NCBI GenBank assembly: GCA_964360335.1
Contig: CAYHVH010000001.1
Coordinates: forward strand, 62,001 to 126,000
Reading direction: 5' to 3'
Origin: CAYHVH01 sp964360335
GTDB lineage: Bacteria > Patescibacteriota > Doudnabacteria > UBA920 > 2-01-FULL-46-14
Length of the DNA: 64,000 nt
Part shown: piece after piece, positions 14,353 through 23,707 of the stretch
Layout: each line of letters opens with the position of its first letter
Numbering within the stretch: position 1 is the first letter of the stretch
Notes under the pieces: generated by a model
Database searches by the model: none
What the model saw: only the letters and a program-made list of their open reading frames with translations
What the model was told of the DNA's origin: nothing
Program-made: the position numbers and the translations under genes

Positions 14353-16032
14353 ATGAAAAAGTTTAACCTTGTCGTGTTCGGAACCTTGGTTGTCGTCGGG
14401 GCAATTTGGATAACGCTCAATTATTTACCCCAGCTCGTCGGTTTCATCAAGGGCATTCGGCCGGTCATCACCCCACCGCCGCGGGATATCAGCCGCCCCG
14501 GGGTCAATGATACTGACTTGCCTTTGAACCTGCCGGATAATTTCGGTATCTCGATTTTCGCTTCGGGAGTTGAGGGCGCGCGCGTCTTGACCTGGGACCC
14601 AATGGGGCGGCTGCTGGTTTCCCTGACGAGCGAAGGCCGGGTGGTCGCTTTGCCGGACGAAAACGTTGACCATAAAGCCGATAAGGTGCTGGTGGTTACG
14701 GAGGGACTCAATCGGCCGCATGGCTTGGCCATGGACTGCGAGGGTAATGCGGCGGTCCAACAATGTAAGCTCTACATCGGCGAAACGAATCAAGTCAGTG
14801 TTTTTGATTATAACCAGAGCGAAGCTCGCGTCACTAATAAAAGAAAGTTAGTCGATTTGCCCTCCGGGGGAGGACATTTCACGAGAACTATTGCCTTTGG
14901 CCCGGACCAGAGGCTGTATGTGTCCATCGGCTCGTCCTGCAATGTCTGCAACGAATCAGACGACCGCCGGGCCAAGATTTTCTCGATGAACAAGGACAGC
15001 AGCGATTTCCGCGAGTATGCGCGTGGGCTGCGAAACGCCGTATTTTTCACGTGGAGCTATGTGGACGGACGGATGTGGGCCACGGAAATGGGCCGTGATC
15101 ATTTGGGCGACGACTTGCCGCCGGATGAAATCAACCTTATCCGGGAAGGAGGGAATTACGGCTGGCCGACTTGCTACGGCAAAAACATTCACGATACCGA
15201 TTTTGATAAAAATACCTACATTCGCAATCCTTGTGAGGAGCCGACGGAAACCGGCAGCCATGTTGATCTTCCCGCGCACTCCGCGCCTTTGGGGCTGGCT
15301 TTTGTTCCGGAAGAGGGCTGGCCCGAGGAGTATTGGTACGATTTGATTGTCGCTTACCACGGTTCGTGGAATAGAAGCGAGCCCACGGGCTACAAACTGG
15401 TGCGCGTCAAACTCGATGCCCAAGGAAATTACGAAGGGACGGAGGACTTCATTACCGGTTGGCTGGAAGGGGGTACAGCGCTGGGGCGGCCGGTGGACGT
15501 ACTCATCCAGCCGGGGGGCGTGATGTATGTTTCGGACGACAAAGCCGGGGTAGTTTATCGCGTGACCTATGGGCATGATATTAGTACTCAAAGCTTCGAA
15601 GACTGCCTGGCCGCCGGCTACCCGGTAATGGAATCGTATCCGCGCCAGTGTCGGCTGCCTAGTGGAAAAACTCTAGTCGAGGACATCGGTAACGAGCTCG
15701 AGAAACAGGATTTGATTCGGATTAGCACCCCGCGGCCGAATCAAGAAGTCAAGAGCCCGCTTCTGATCGAGGGAGAAGCGCGCGGCACTTGGTTTTTCGA
15801 GGCGTCTTTTCCCGTGAGGCTTCTGGATGAAGAAGGAAAGGAGATTGCGATTGGGATCGCCCAAGCGCAAGGGGAGTGGATGACCGAAGAGTTTGTGCCG
15901 TTTGCGTTGAGTTTGAATTTTTCTAAGCCGGGAACCGCGAAAGGGACGTTGGTTTTGGAGAAAGATAATCCCTCTGGTCTCCCGGCAAATGCCGATGAAT
16001 TACGGATTCCCGTGCGGTTCCAACCCCAATGA
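14353..16032 (+). CDS. Membrane-anchored PQQ-type sugar (sorbosone) dehydrogenase-like protein with Gmad2 domain
   Basis: The 559-residue protein starts with an uncleaved or signal-like helix (about residues 8-27), followed by a six-bladed beta-propeller of the soluble glucose/L-sorbosone dehydrogenase type (about 55-405) containing VEGARVLTWDP, NRPHGLAMD, WATEMGRDHLGDDLPPDEIN and GGNYGWPTC. Next is a short Cys module (AAGYPVMESYPRQCRLPSGK) that recurs in CPR secreted proteins. An Ig-like Gmad2 domain (about 460-558) closes it. It probably oxidises or binds sugars at the cell surface. PQQ synthesis is not visible here, so cofactor use is uncertain. The ATG at 14353 is preferred to the overlapping GTG. 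Confidence 0.82.
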   Translation: MKKFNLVVFGTLVVVGAIWITLNYLPQLVGFIKGIRPVITPPPRDISRPGVNDTDLPLNLPDNFGISIFASGVEGARVLTWDPMGRLLVSLTSEGRVVALPDENVDHKADKVLVVTEGLNRPHGLAMDCEGNAAVQQCKLYIGETNQVSVFDYNQSEARVTNKRKLVDLPSGGGHFTRTIAFGPDQRLYVSIGSSCNVCNESDDRRAKIFSMNKDSSDFREYARGLRNAVFFTWSYVDGRMWATEMGRDHLGDDLPPDEINLIREGGNYGWPTCYGKNIHDTDFDKNTYIRNPCEEPTETGSHVDLPAHSAPLGLAFVPEEGWPEEYWYDLIVAYHGSWNRSEPTGYKLVRVKLDAQGNYEGTEDFITGWLEGGTALGRPVDVLIQPGGVMYVSDDKAGVVYRVTYGHDISTQSFEDCLAAGYPVMESYPRQCRLPSGKTLVEDIGNELEKQDLIRISTPRPNQEVKSPLLIEGEARGTWFFEASFPVRLLDEEGKEIAIGIAQAQGEWMTEEFVPFALSLNFSKPGTAKGTLVLEKDNPSGLPANADELRIPVRFQPQ

Positions 16033-16301
16033 AAAGGTTCATTTATATAATCGCTTTTACGTTTTTGGGGATTCTCGTGCAGTTTATGCTGCACGCCATC
16101 CTGGAGATTTGGTATCTGCAATATCTCTTGGCGGATTTTCCAAAGTTTGGCTTCGGGCTTTCCTGGCAGCAGTGGTTTATCATTCATCACTTGAGCGCAA
16201 TTGTTCTGTTCTTTGCCGGTCTGCTGTTCGGTTTTTGGCAGGGCATGTATTGGTGGGAACAAATTTACGTACGGCACCGTTACAGTAAAAAATCTTCTTG
16301 A
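16029..16301 (+). CDS. Small two-helix membrane protein, unknown
   Basis: The 90-residue protein overlaps the preceding gene by ATGA, so translation is coupled. It has two hydrophobic segments (about residues 4-36 and 49-75) separated by an aromatic loop with QQWFIIHH. No family is recognised. The coupling suggests a membrane partner for the propeller dehydrogenase. Confidence 0.7.
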   Translation: MKRFIYIIAFTFLGILVQFMLHAILEIWYLQYLLADFPKFGFGLSWQQWFIIHHLSAIVLFFAGLLFGFWQGMYWWEQIYVRHRYSKKSS

Positions 16302-16311
16302 AGGAGGGTAC

Positions 16312-16339
16312 TTGACAAACTTCCGGGGGCGGGTAAGAT
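16312..16339 (+). promoter_or_regulatory. rpoBC promoter
   Basis: A perfect TTGACA (16312-16317), 16-bp spacer and TAAGAT (16334-16339) place the start near 16346, about 72 nt before rpoB. The spacer and -10 resemble the GGDEF leader promoter. Confidence 0.8.
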
Positions 16340-16383
16340 AGGAGTATGGACAATAGGGGAATATGGTAGAGCCATTAATTTGG

Positions 16384-16410
16384 CCCTCTTTGCTTTTGTA
16401 GCAAAGGAGG
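16384..16410 (+). promoter_or_regulatory. Hairpin masking the rpoB Shine-Dalgarno
   Basis: CCTCTTTGC (16385-16393) pairs with GCAAAGGAGG (16401-16410) through six continuous pairs, a one-base bulge and three more pairs around the loop TTTTGTA. The 3' arm is the ribosome-binding site (AAAGGAGG), 7 nt before the ATG, so the fold would hide it and make rpoB translation switchable. Confidence 0.6.
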
Positions 16411-16417
16411 TATTTTT

Positions 16418-19400
16418 ATGTCATCTAAAAAAAGCCAAACCGCCAATTTACCCATCAGGAAGAGCGTTACTGCCAAGCGCAACCGCTTTACGGCTACGAC
16501 GGAAGTGGTGGAACTGCCGAATTTGATCGAGATTCAAACCCAGTCCTACCGCTGGTTTTTTGAAAAAGGTTTGAAAGAGCTTTTTGAAGAGGTCAGCCCG
16601 GTCAAAGATTTTACGGGCAAAAATTTAGAGCTGCATTTCGGACAATACTTTTTGGACAAACCGAAATTTACCGAACTTGTGGCCAAGGAGCGCAATACGA
16701 CCTACGAGGCGCCGCTTTACGTTCAAGTGAAACTCTTGAACAAGGCCAAGAACAAAACCAAAACCCAGGATGTTTACCTGGGCGATTTTCCGTTAATGAC
16801 CAACCGCGGCACGTTTGTGATTAACGGGGTGGAACGGGTAGTGGTCTCGCAGCTCATTAAATCGCCGGGAGTATTTTTCAGCGCGGTTTATGGCCGCGGC
16901 CGCAACTACTATGGCGCCAAGGTCATCCCCAATCGGGGAGCGTGGTTGGAACTTGACACTGATCTCAACGGCGTGATTGGCGTGAAAATTGACCGCAAGC
17001 GCCGAATTCCGATTACCGCGCTGCTGCGGGTTTTCGGCCTTTCGGCAGACGAAGACATTCTGGCGGCGTTTGCGGATGTTGATACCAACCCCGATCTTAA
17101 ATACCTGCAAAATACTTTGGAGAAAGATCTCTCCAAAAACGCCGATGAAGGGTTCAAAGAGGTTTATAAAAGAATCCGGCCGGGGGATCTGGCCACCGTA
17201 GACAACGCGCGGTCCCTGATCGAAGCCATGTTTTTTAACTTTGACCGTTATGACCTCTCTTTGGTCGGCCGCTACAAGTTCAACCAGCGGCTCGGAGTCA
17301 AAGGACGCTCAGACCGGATTTTGACCCGCGAAGATTTGGTGGCAGTGGTCCGGGAGATTGTCCGCTTGAACAACTCCCAGGAGCCGCCGGATGACATCGA
17401 TCATTTAGCGAATCGCCGAGTGCGGGCGGTGGGGGAGCTCATTCAGACAAAGTTTCGGGTGGGTTTGGCACGGATGAGCCGAATCGGCAAAGACCGAATG
17501 AGTCTGGCGGATTTGGAAACGGTCATGCCGGCCCAGCTCATCCACGTCCGGCCGATTGTGGCGGTGATGCAGGAGTTCTTTTCTTCTTCCCAGCTTTCGC
17601 AATTTATGGATCAGACTAATCCTTTGGCCGAGCTTGAGCACAAACGGCGGCTGTCCGCGATGGGCCCCGGCGGGCTGTCGCGGGAACGGGCCGGTTTTGA
17701 GGTGCGCGATGTCCACCGGTCGCATTACGGACGGCTCTGCCCGATTACCACGCCGGAAGGCCCGAACATTGGGCTAGTGGCCCATTTGGCATCCTATGCA
17801 CGGATTAACGAATTTGGCTTTCTTGAAACTCCTTACCGGAAGGTGATCAAAGAAGGAGAGAGGCGGCGGGTAACCAATGACATTGTTTATTTAGATGCTT
17901 ACGAAGAGGGACAGTATATCATTGCCCAGGCCAACACCAGAACAGACGAACAGGGTTATTTTTTGGAAGAGCGAGTTTCCGTGAGAGTCCACGGCGAGCC
18001 TTCTCTGGCCCCGACCTCCGAGATTGACTATATGGAAGTTTCTCCCAAACAGATTGTCTCGATTACTACTTCCTTGATTCCTTTTTTGGAACACGATGAC
18101 GCCAACCGGGCGCTAATGGGCAGTAACATGCAGCGGCAAGCCGTCCCCTGTATCCGGCCCCAAGCCCCGCTGGTGGGGACGGGGGTGGAAGAAAAAGCCG
18201 CTTTTGATTCGGGCCAGATTATAGTTTGCGACGCATCGGGAACGGTGACTTCAGTAACCGGCGAGAAAATTGTGGTGACCGGCGAGGACGGGACCAAACG
18301 GGAATATCTTTTAAAGAAGTTTTTGCGTTCAAATACCAGTACTAGTATCAATCAAAAACCGATTGTCCGGCGGGGCGAGAAGGTCGTCCGGGGCCAGGCT
18401 TTGGCGGATGGGCCGGCGACCGCTTCGGGTGAACTGGCTTTGGGACAAAACCTTCTGGTGGCGTTTATGTCTTGGGGCGGCTATAACTACGAAGATGCGG
18501 TGATTATTTCCTCGCGCGTCGTCCAGGACGATCGGTTTAGCTCGATTCATATCGAGGATTTCAAGGTTGACGTCCGGGATACTAAATTGGGCCCGGAGAT
18601 TGTGACCCGGGATATCCCGAATGTCGGAGAGGAAAAATTGAAAGATTTGGATGAAAACGGGGTTGTCCGCATCGGTGCCCAAGTCAAGGCCGGCGATATT
18701 TTGGTCGGCAAGATTACTCCCAAAGGGGAAACAGATCTCACGGCCGAGGAAAAACTTTTACGTGTGATCTTCGGCGAAAAAGCCCGCGACGTCAAGGACA
18801 CCTCTTTGACTTTACCCCATGGGGAATACGGCAAAGTCGTCAACATCCGGGAATTTTCCCGGGAGCGAGGGGACAAATTGCCCTCCGGCGTAATTCGCTC
18901 CATCCAAGTTTCGGTGGCCGTAGTGCGGAGAATTTCCATGGGCGACAAGATGGCGGGGCGGCACGGGAACAAGGGTGTGATTTCCACCATCGTGCCGGCA
19001 GAGGATATGCCGTTTATGGCTGACGGAATGTCCGTGGACATCATTCTCAATCCGCTGGGGGTGGCCTCGCGCATGAATCTGGGACAAATTTTAGAAACCC
19101 ACCTGGGGTTAGCCGCCCATAAACTGGGATATCAAGTCGTCAGCCCCGCGCTCGACGGAGTGCCGGAGGCAGTCATCAAGCAGGAGCTTATAAGGGCGGG
19201 CTACACGCCAGACGGCAAAGTGATTTTGTATGATGGGAAAACGGGAATGCCCTTCGCCGAGAAAGTTACGGTGGGTTATATCTACATGATGAAATTGCAC
19301 CACCTTGTGGACGATAAAATGCACGCCCGTTCGACCGGCCCATATTCGCTCATTACCCAGCAACCGCTGGGCGGGAAAGCGCAGTTTGGGGGTCAGCGAT

Positions 19401-19717
19401 TTGGCGAGATGGAAGTCTGGGCCTTGGAGGGTTACGGGGCGGCGCATACCTTGCAGGAAATGTTGACAATCAAATCGGATGACGTGGTCGGCCGATCCAG
19501 GACTTACGAGTCTATTGTTAAAGGGGAACCAATTAAAACCCCGAACATTCCTGAATCTTTCCGGGTTTTGGTTAAAGAGCTGCAGTCTCTGTGTCTGGAT
19601 GTCAATCTGGTGGGCGAAGAACAAAAGCCGGACACGGAAGGGGAAGTGCAAGAGCTGGTTGCTCCGGTTTCCGAGGAGCGAGAGAAAAAGCGGGAAAAAA
19701 CCCCAGCCGAAGCCTAG
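16418..19717 (+). CDS. rpoB: RNA polymerase subunit beta
   Basis: The 1099-residue subunit is on the short side for bacteria because lineage-specific inserts are absent. The rifampicin pocket SSQLSQFMDQTNP and HKRRLSAMGPGGLSRERAG keeps the Asp, His and Ser residues of sensitive enzymes. YGRLCPITTPEGPNIG, WGGYNYEDAVIIS and GDKMAGRHGNKGV are intact. The C-terminal MTIKSDDVVGR region meets RpoC. It is co-transcribed with rpoC 13 bp downstream. A masked Shine-Dalgarno precedes the ATG. Confidence 0.98.
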   Translation: MSSKKSQTANLPIRKSVTAKRNRFTATTEVVELPNLIEIQTQSYRWFFEKGLKELFEEVSPVKDFTGKNLELHFGQYFLDKPKFTELVAKERNTTYEAPLYVQVKLLNKAKNKTKTQDVYLGDFPLMTNRGTFVINGVERVVVSQLIKSPGVFFSAVYGRGRNYYGAKVIPNRGAWLELDTDLNGVIGVKIDRKRRIPITALLRVFGLSADEDILAAFADVDTNPDLKYLQNTLEKDLSKNADEGFKEVYKRIRPGDLATVDNARSLIEAMFFNFDRYDLSLVGRYKFNQRLGVKGRSDRILTREDLVAVVREIVRLNNSQEPPDDIDHLANRRVRAVGELIQTKFRVGLARMSRIGKDRMSLADLETVMPAQLIHVRPIVAVMQEFFSSSQLSQFMDQTNPLAELEHKRRLSAMGPGGLSRERAGFEVRDVHRSHYGRLCPITTPEGPNIGLVAHLASYARINEFGFLETPYRKVIKEGERRRVTNDIVYLDAYEEGQYIIAQANTRTDEQGYFLEERVSVRVHGEPSLAPTSEIDYMEVSPKQIVSITTSLIPFLEHDDANRALMGSNMQRQAVPCIRPQAPLVGTGVEEKAAFDSGQIIVCDASGTVTSVTGEKIVVTGEDGTKREYLLKKFLRSNTSTSINQKPIVRRGEKVVRGQALADGPATASGELALGQNLLVAFMSWGGYNYEDAVIISSRVVQDDRFSSIHIEDFKVDVRDTKLGPEIVTRDIPNVGEEKLKDLDENGVVRIGAQVKAGDILVGKITPKGETDLTAEEKLLRVIFGEKARDVKDTSLTLPHGEYGKVVNIREFSRERGDKLPSGVIRSIQVSVAVVRRISMGDKMAGRHGNKGVISTIVPAEDMPFMADGMSVDIILNPLGVASRMNLGQILETHLGLAAHKLGYQVVSPALDGVPEAVIKQELIRAGYTPDGKVILYDGKTGMPFAEKVTVGYIYMMKLHHLVDDKMHARSTGPYSLITQQPLGGKAQFGGQRFGEMEVWALEGYGAAHTLQEMLTIKSDDVVGRSRTYESIVKGEPIKTPNIPESFRVLVKELQSLCLDVNLVGEEQKPDTEGEVQELVAPVSEEREKKREKTPAEA

Positions 19718-19730
19718 GATCAACCAAAAG

Positions 19731-22700
19731 ATGTTTCAAAAAACTTCGGAATTCAAAGCCGTCCAAGTGAAACTCGCTTCCCCCGAGCAGATTTTGAATT
19801 GGTCTTATGGTGAGGTAACCAAGCCGGAAACGATTAATTATCGAACCCAGCGTCCGGAAAAGGACGGCTTGTTTGATGAGAAAATTTTCGGGCCGGTCAA
19901 GGACTGGGAGTGTTATTGCGGGAAATATAAACGGATTCGTTACAAAGGTATCATTTGCGACAAATGCGGCGTGGAAGTAACCCGCGCCCAGGTGCGGCGG
20001 GAACGGATGGGGCACATCAAACTGGCCGTACCGGTGGCCCATATTTGGTTTTTGCGCGGTGTGCCTTCGCGCCTGGGCTTGATTTTGAACCTCTCCGTCC
20101 AAGATTTGGAAAAAGTTATTTATTTCGCCTCTTATATTATCACCGAGGTCAAGGAAGACGCGCGGGCGGAAACATTGAACCAGATTGAAAAAGAATTCAA
20201 ACTCAAGAAAAAGGAAATCGAGGGGCGTTACGAGAAGCTTTTCTCGAAGGCCAAGGGGGCAAAGCCTCCGACTGGGGCCGACCAGGAAGTTTGGGGCGCC
20301 CAGGTCGAAACCGAAATTGTGAAGCTTCGGGAAAACCAGCAGCACGAAGTTGTGGCCTTGGAGAAAATTCGCGATTTGGCCCGCTCGGAACTTAAAAGTC
20401 TCAAAAAGCTGCAGGTGATTTCTGAACTAGAATACCGGGATTTGTCTCTGAAATACGGACCGGTTTTCAAAGCCAGCATTGGCGCCGAGGCGATTTGGCA
20501 GACTGTCAAAGACCTCGATTTGGAAAAACTGGTTCAGGAATTGGAGCAGGAATTGGGCAGAGCAGAGGGGGCAATAAGGCGGAAGATTATCAAACGTTTG
20601 AAGCTTGGGAAATCCTTATTGAAGGGTGGCATGCGGCCGGAATGGACGCTGATCACCGTTTTGCCGGTGATTCCTCCTGATCTAAGACCCATGGTCCAGT
20701 TGGATGGCGGCCGGTTTGCCGCTTCAGATTTAAATGATCTCTACCGCCGGGTCATCAATCGGAACAATCGTCTGAAACGGCTTTTAGAGATCAACGCTCC
20801 CGAAGTTATTACCCGCAATGAAAAACGAATGTTGCAGGAAGCGGTGGATGCGCTAATTGACAATTCCATCCGGCACGGCAAGGAGGTTACTGCCTCCACC
20901 GGCCAGCGCCGAAAACTCCGCTCGCTGGCGGACATGCTCAAAGGCAAGCAGGGACGGTTCCGCCAGAATTTGCTTGGGAAAAGGGTGGATTATTCCGGGC
21001 GCTCGGTAATCGTGGTCGGGCCGGAGTTGAAACTCCATCAGTGCGGCTTGCCGAAACGCATGGCTTTGGAATTATTCAAACCGTTCGTGATTTCCAAACT
21101 GATTGCCCGCGAGTATGCCCACAATGTCCGGTCCGCCAACCGACTGATTGAGCAGCAGCGTTCGGAAGTCTATGATATTTTGGAGGAGGTCACCAAAGAC
21201 CATTATGTCCTTTTAAATCGCGCCCCGACCTTGCACCGCCTCGGCTTTCAAGCATTTCAGCCGGTGTTGATTGAGGGCAAAGCCATCCAGATTCATCCCA
21301 TGGTCTGCCAGGCTTTCAATGCCGATTTTGACGGAGACCAGATGGCGGTTCACGTGCCTTTAACCTCCCAAGCCCAGCAGGAAGCTAGGGAGCTCATGGT
21401 TTCTTCTCATAACTTACTGAAGCCGGCTTCGGGGGAGCCGATTATGACTCCCGATAAGGACGTGGTACTCGGTTGCTATTACATTACCTATTTTCGGATC
21501 GGGGCCTTGGGAGAAAACAAGATTTTTAGCGACGAACAGGAAGCCATTCTGGCTTATCAGTCCGGGGCCGTGTCGATTAATGCCAAGATCAAGGCCCGGA
21601 TTCAGGGGAAGCTTTTAGAAACCTGTGTCGGGCGGATTTTGTTCAACCAGCTTCTTCCTCAAGAGCTCCAGTTTGTTAACGAGGTCACGGACAAGAAGCG
21701 GTTACGCCAGGTGGTGCGGGAGTGCTACCGCAATTTTGGTACGGAGCGCACAGCGGTTTTGATTGATGAGATTAAAAAGATTGGTTTTTCCCACCTTACC
21801 CAGTCAGGGTTGTCGTGGGGGATGGATGATTTGCGGGTGCCGGTGATCAAACAGAAATTACTCCAAAGCGCCGACGAGGCCGTACAGCGGACCTACGAGC
21901 AGTATCAGGAGGGGCTACTGACCAACGCGGAACGCTATAACCGGGTGGTCGAGATTTGGGCCGAAGTTCGAGACAAGATCACCGACGAAGTTACGAAGTC
22001 CCTCGACCAATACGGACCAGTTTATTCGATGGTCGTTTCCGGCGCGCGCGGTTCCCTGTCGCAGGTTTCGCAGATGACCGGGATGAAAGGTTTGGTCGTC
22101 AATCCGGCCGGCGACGTCATTGAGCTGCCGGTCCGGGACAGCTTCAAAGAGGGTTTGAGCATTTTGGAATACTTTATTTCTACACACGGTTCGCGCAAAG
22201 GGATGAGCGATACGGCCTTGCGGACTGCAGACGCCGGTTATCTCACTCGCCGGTTGGTGGATGTGGCGCAGGACGTGGTGGTCAACGAAGAAGATTGCGG
22301 CACGAAGTCCAGCATTGTAATTAATCGCCAAGCGACGGCACAGATGGGAAAGACCGTGACCGAGCGGCTTTTCGGGCGAGTGTTGGCTCGGGATGTAGTT
22401 CACCCCCAGAGCCGCAAGACCTTGGCGAAACGCGGCCAGATTATCGATGATGTTTTGTCCCGGGATTTGGACAAGAGCGGGGCGGAAGAAATCTTGGTTC
22501 GTTCCGTACTGCATTGCACCCTGAAGCGGGGGGTTTGCATCAACTGTTATGGTTTTGATCTGGGTTACAACCGACCCGTGGAGCTGGGTGCGGCAGTAGG
22601 GATTATTGCGGCTCAGGCCATTGGGGAGCCGGGAACGCAATTGACTATGAGAACCTTCCATACCGGAGGAGTCGCTGGGTTGGACATCACTCAGGGTTTA

Positions 22701-23630
22701 CCGCGGGTTGAGGAGCTATTCGAGGCGCGGGAACCCAAAGGGCAGGCGGTCGTTTCGGAAATCGACGGGCTCGTCTACACGTCGCGGCCGAATTCCAAGG
22801 AGCTCGTCATTCGGATCGAGGCCGAGGATTTGCAAAAAGACGAATATCTCTTGCCGCCGGGGAAACTGCCCCAGATTACCGATGGCGAGAAAGTCAAAAA
22901 GGGAGAGCCGATTTTGCTCGACCAAGAGGGCCAGACTTTAAAGGCCAAAAATTCCGGAGTTGCAAAGCTGGAAACCGGCCCAGACGGCCAAAAAAAGCTG
23001 GTGGTGATCCGGGAGTCGGAAAATTTCCGCGAATACGTGGTGTCCTCAGCCGTTACGCTACTTCTGAAGGATGGGGATTTGGTTGCCAAGGGGCAGCAGC
23101 TAACCGAGGGTAATCTCAATTTGCATCAGATTATGCAGTTGCGCGGGATTGAAGCCTGTCAGAATTATGTTATCCGCGAAGTGCAGAATATTTATTCGTC
23201 GCAAGGACAGAATATTGCCGATAAACACATCGAGATTATCGTTCGCCAGATATTTTCGAAGCTGCGGATTGTTGACCCCGGCGATTCCGAGTATTTGGTC
23301 GGCGATATTGATGACCGGCTGCGCTTGGATGAGATGAATAAAGAAATCGGCAAGCGGGGCGGCCGGAAAGCCCAGACCGAACAGTTGCTTTTGGGAATTA
23401 CCAAAGCTTCACTGAATACCGAGTCTTTCCTGGCGGCCGCTTCTTTTCAGGAAACAACCCGGGTCCTGATTGAAGCCGCGGTCACCGCAAAAACCGATTA
23501 TCTGCGGGGCTTAAAGGAAAACGTAATTATTGGGAAACTGATTCCCGCCGGTACCGGTTTTAGCAAAGAGCGCTTGGTCAACCTGACGGAGCAGGTTACC
23601 CCCGCGAGTGAGCTGATGGCCGAAGAATAA
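19731..23630 (+). CDS. rpoC: RNA polymerase subunit beta-prime
   Basis: The 1299-residue subunit carries the N-terminal zinc site CYCGKYKR...CDKCGVEV, the magnesium-binding active-site loop NADFDGDQM at 530-538, the trigger-loop region around MRTFHTGGVAG, and the second zinc site built from EEDCGTK and CTLKRGVCINC. The open frame extends 252 nt upstream into rpoB, but the ATG at 19731 fits the family start, and the extension is rpoB sequence out of frame. It converges with valS, leaving 77 bp. Confidence 0.98.
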   Translation: MFQKTSEFKAVQVKLASPEQILNWSYGEVTKPETINYRTQRPEKDGLFDEKIFGPVKDWECYCGKYKRIRYKGIICDKCGVEVTRAQVRRERMGHIKLAVPVAHIWFLRGVPSRLGLILNLSVQDLEKVIYFASYIITEVKEDARAETLNQIEKEFKLKKKEIEGRYEKLFSKAKGAKPPTGADQEVWGAQVETEIVKLRENQQHEVVALEKIRDLARSELKSLKKLQVISELEYRDLSLKYGPVFKASIGAEAIWQTVKDLDLEKLVQELEQELGRAEGAIRRKIIKRLKLGKSLLKGGMRPEWTLITVLPVIPPDLRPMVQLDGGRFAASDLNDLYRRVINRNNRLKRLLEINAPEVITRNEKRMLQEAVDALIDNSIRHGKEVTASTGQRRKLRSLADMLKGKQGRFRQNLLGKRVDYSGRSVIVVGPELKLHQCGLPKRMALELFKPFVISKLIAREYAHNVRSANRLIEQQRSEVYDILEEVTKDHYVLLNRAPTLHRLGFQAFQPVLIEGKAIQIHPMVCQAFNADFDGDQMAVHVPLTSQAQQEARELMVSSHNLLKPASGEPIMTPDKDVVLGCYYITYFRIGALGENKIFSDEQEAILAYQSGAVSINAKIKARIQGKLLETCVGRILFNQLLPQELQFVNEVTDKKRLRQVVRECYRNFGTERTAVLIDEIKKIGFSHLTQSGLSWGMDDLRVPVIKQKLLQSADEAVQRTYEQYQEGLLTNAERYNRVVEIWAEVRDKITDEVTKSLDQYGPVYSMVVSGARGSLSQVSQMTGMKGLVVNPAGDVIELPVRDSFKEGLSILEYFISTHGSRKGMSDTALRTADAGYLTRRLVDVAQDVVVNEEDCGTKSSIVINRQATAQMGKTVTERLFGRVLARDVVHPQSRKTLAKRGQIIDDVLSRDLDKSGAEEILVRSVLHCTLKRGVCINCYGFDLGYNRPVELGAAVGIIAAQAIGEPGTQLTMRTFHTGGVAGLDITQGLPRVEELFEAREPKGQAVVSEIDGLVYTSRPNSKELVIRIEAEDLQKDEYLLPPGKLPQITDGEKVKKGEPILLDQEGQTLKAKNSGVAKLETGPDGQKKLVVIRESENFREYVVSSAVTLLLKDGDLVAKGQQLTEGNLNLHQIMQLRGIEACQNYVIREVQNIYSSQGQNIADKHIEIIVRQIFSKLRIVDPGDSEYLVGDIDDRLRLDEMNKEIGKRGGRKAQTEQLLLGITKASLNTESFLAAASFQETTRVLIEAAVTAKTDYLRGLKENVIIGKLIPAGTGFSKERLVNLTEQVTPASELMAEE

Positions 23631-23707
23631 ATTCGGTCAGCGCCAGCCCTAATTGACTTTCCTCTAAAAGCCTCTGCCAGTCCGCTTTTTCTAAAATCCG
23701 GTTCCAT

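Noticed and set aside
16029..16288. 99-residue frame at 15989 overlapping the small membrane gene
   Set aside because: It overlaps two well-supported genes in another frame and lacks a start signal.
19479..19730. N-terminal extension of rpoC by 84 codons
   Set aside because: It lies within the rpoB coding region out of frame; the family start is the ATG at 19731.
23498..23707. 69-residue frame starting right after the valS stop
   Set aside because: It overlaps the conserved C-terminus of rpoC antisense and has no ribosome site or homologue signature.
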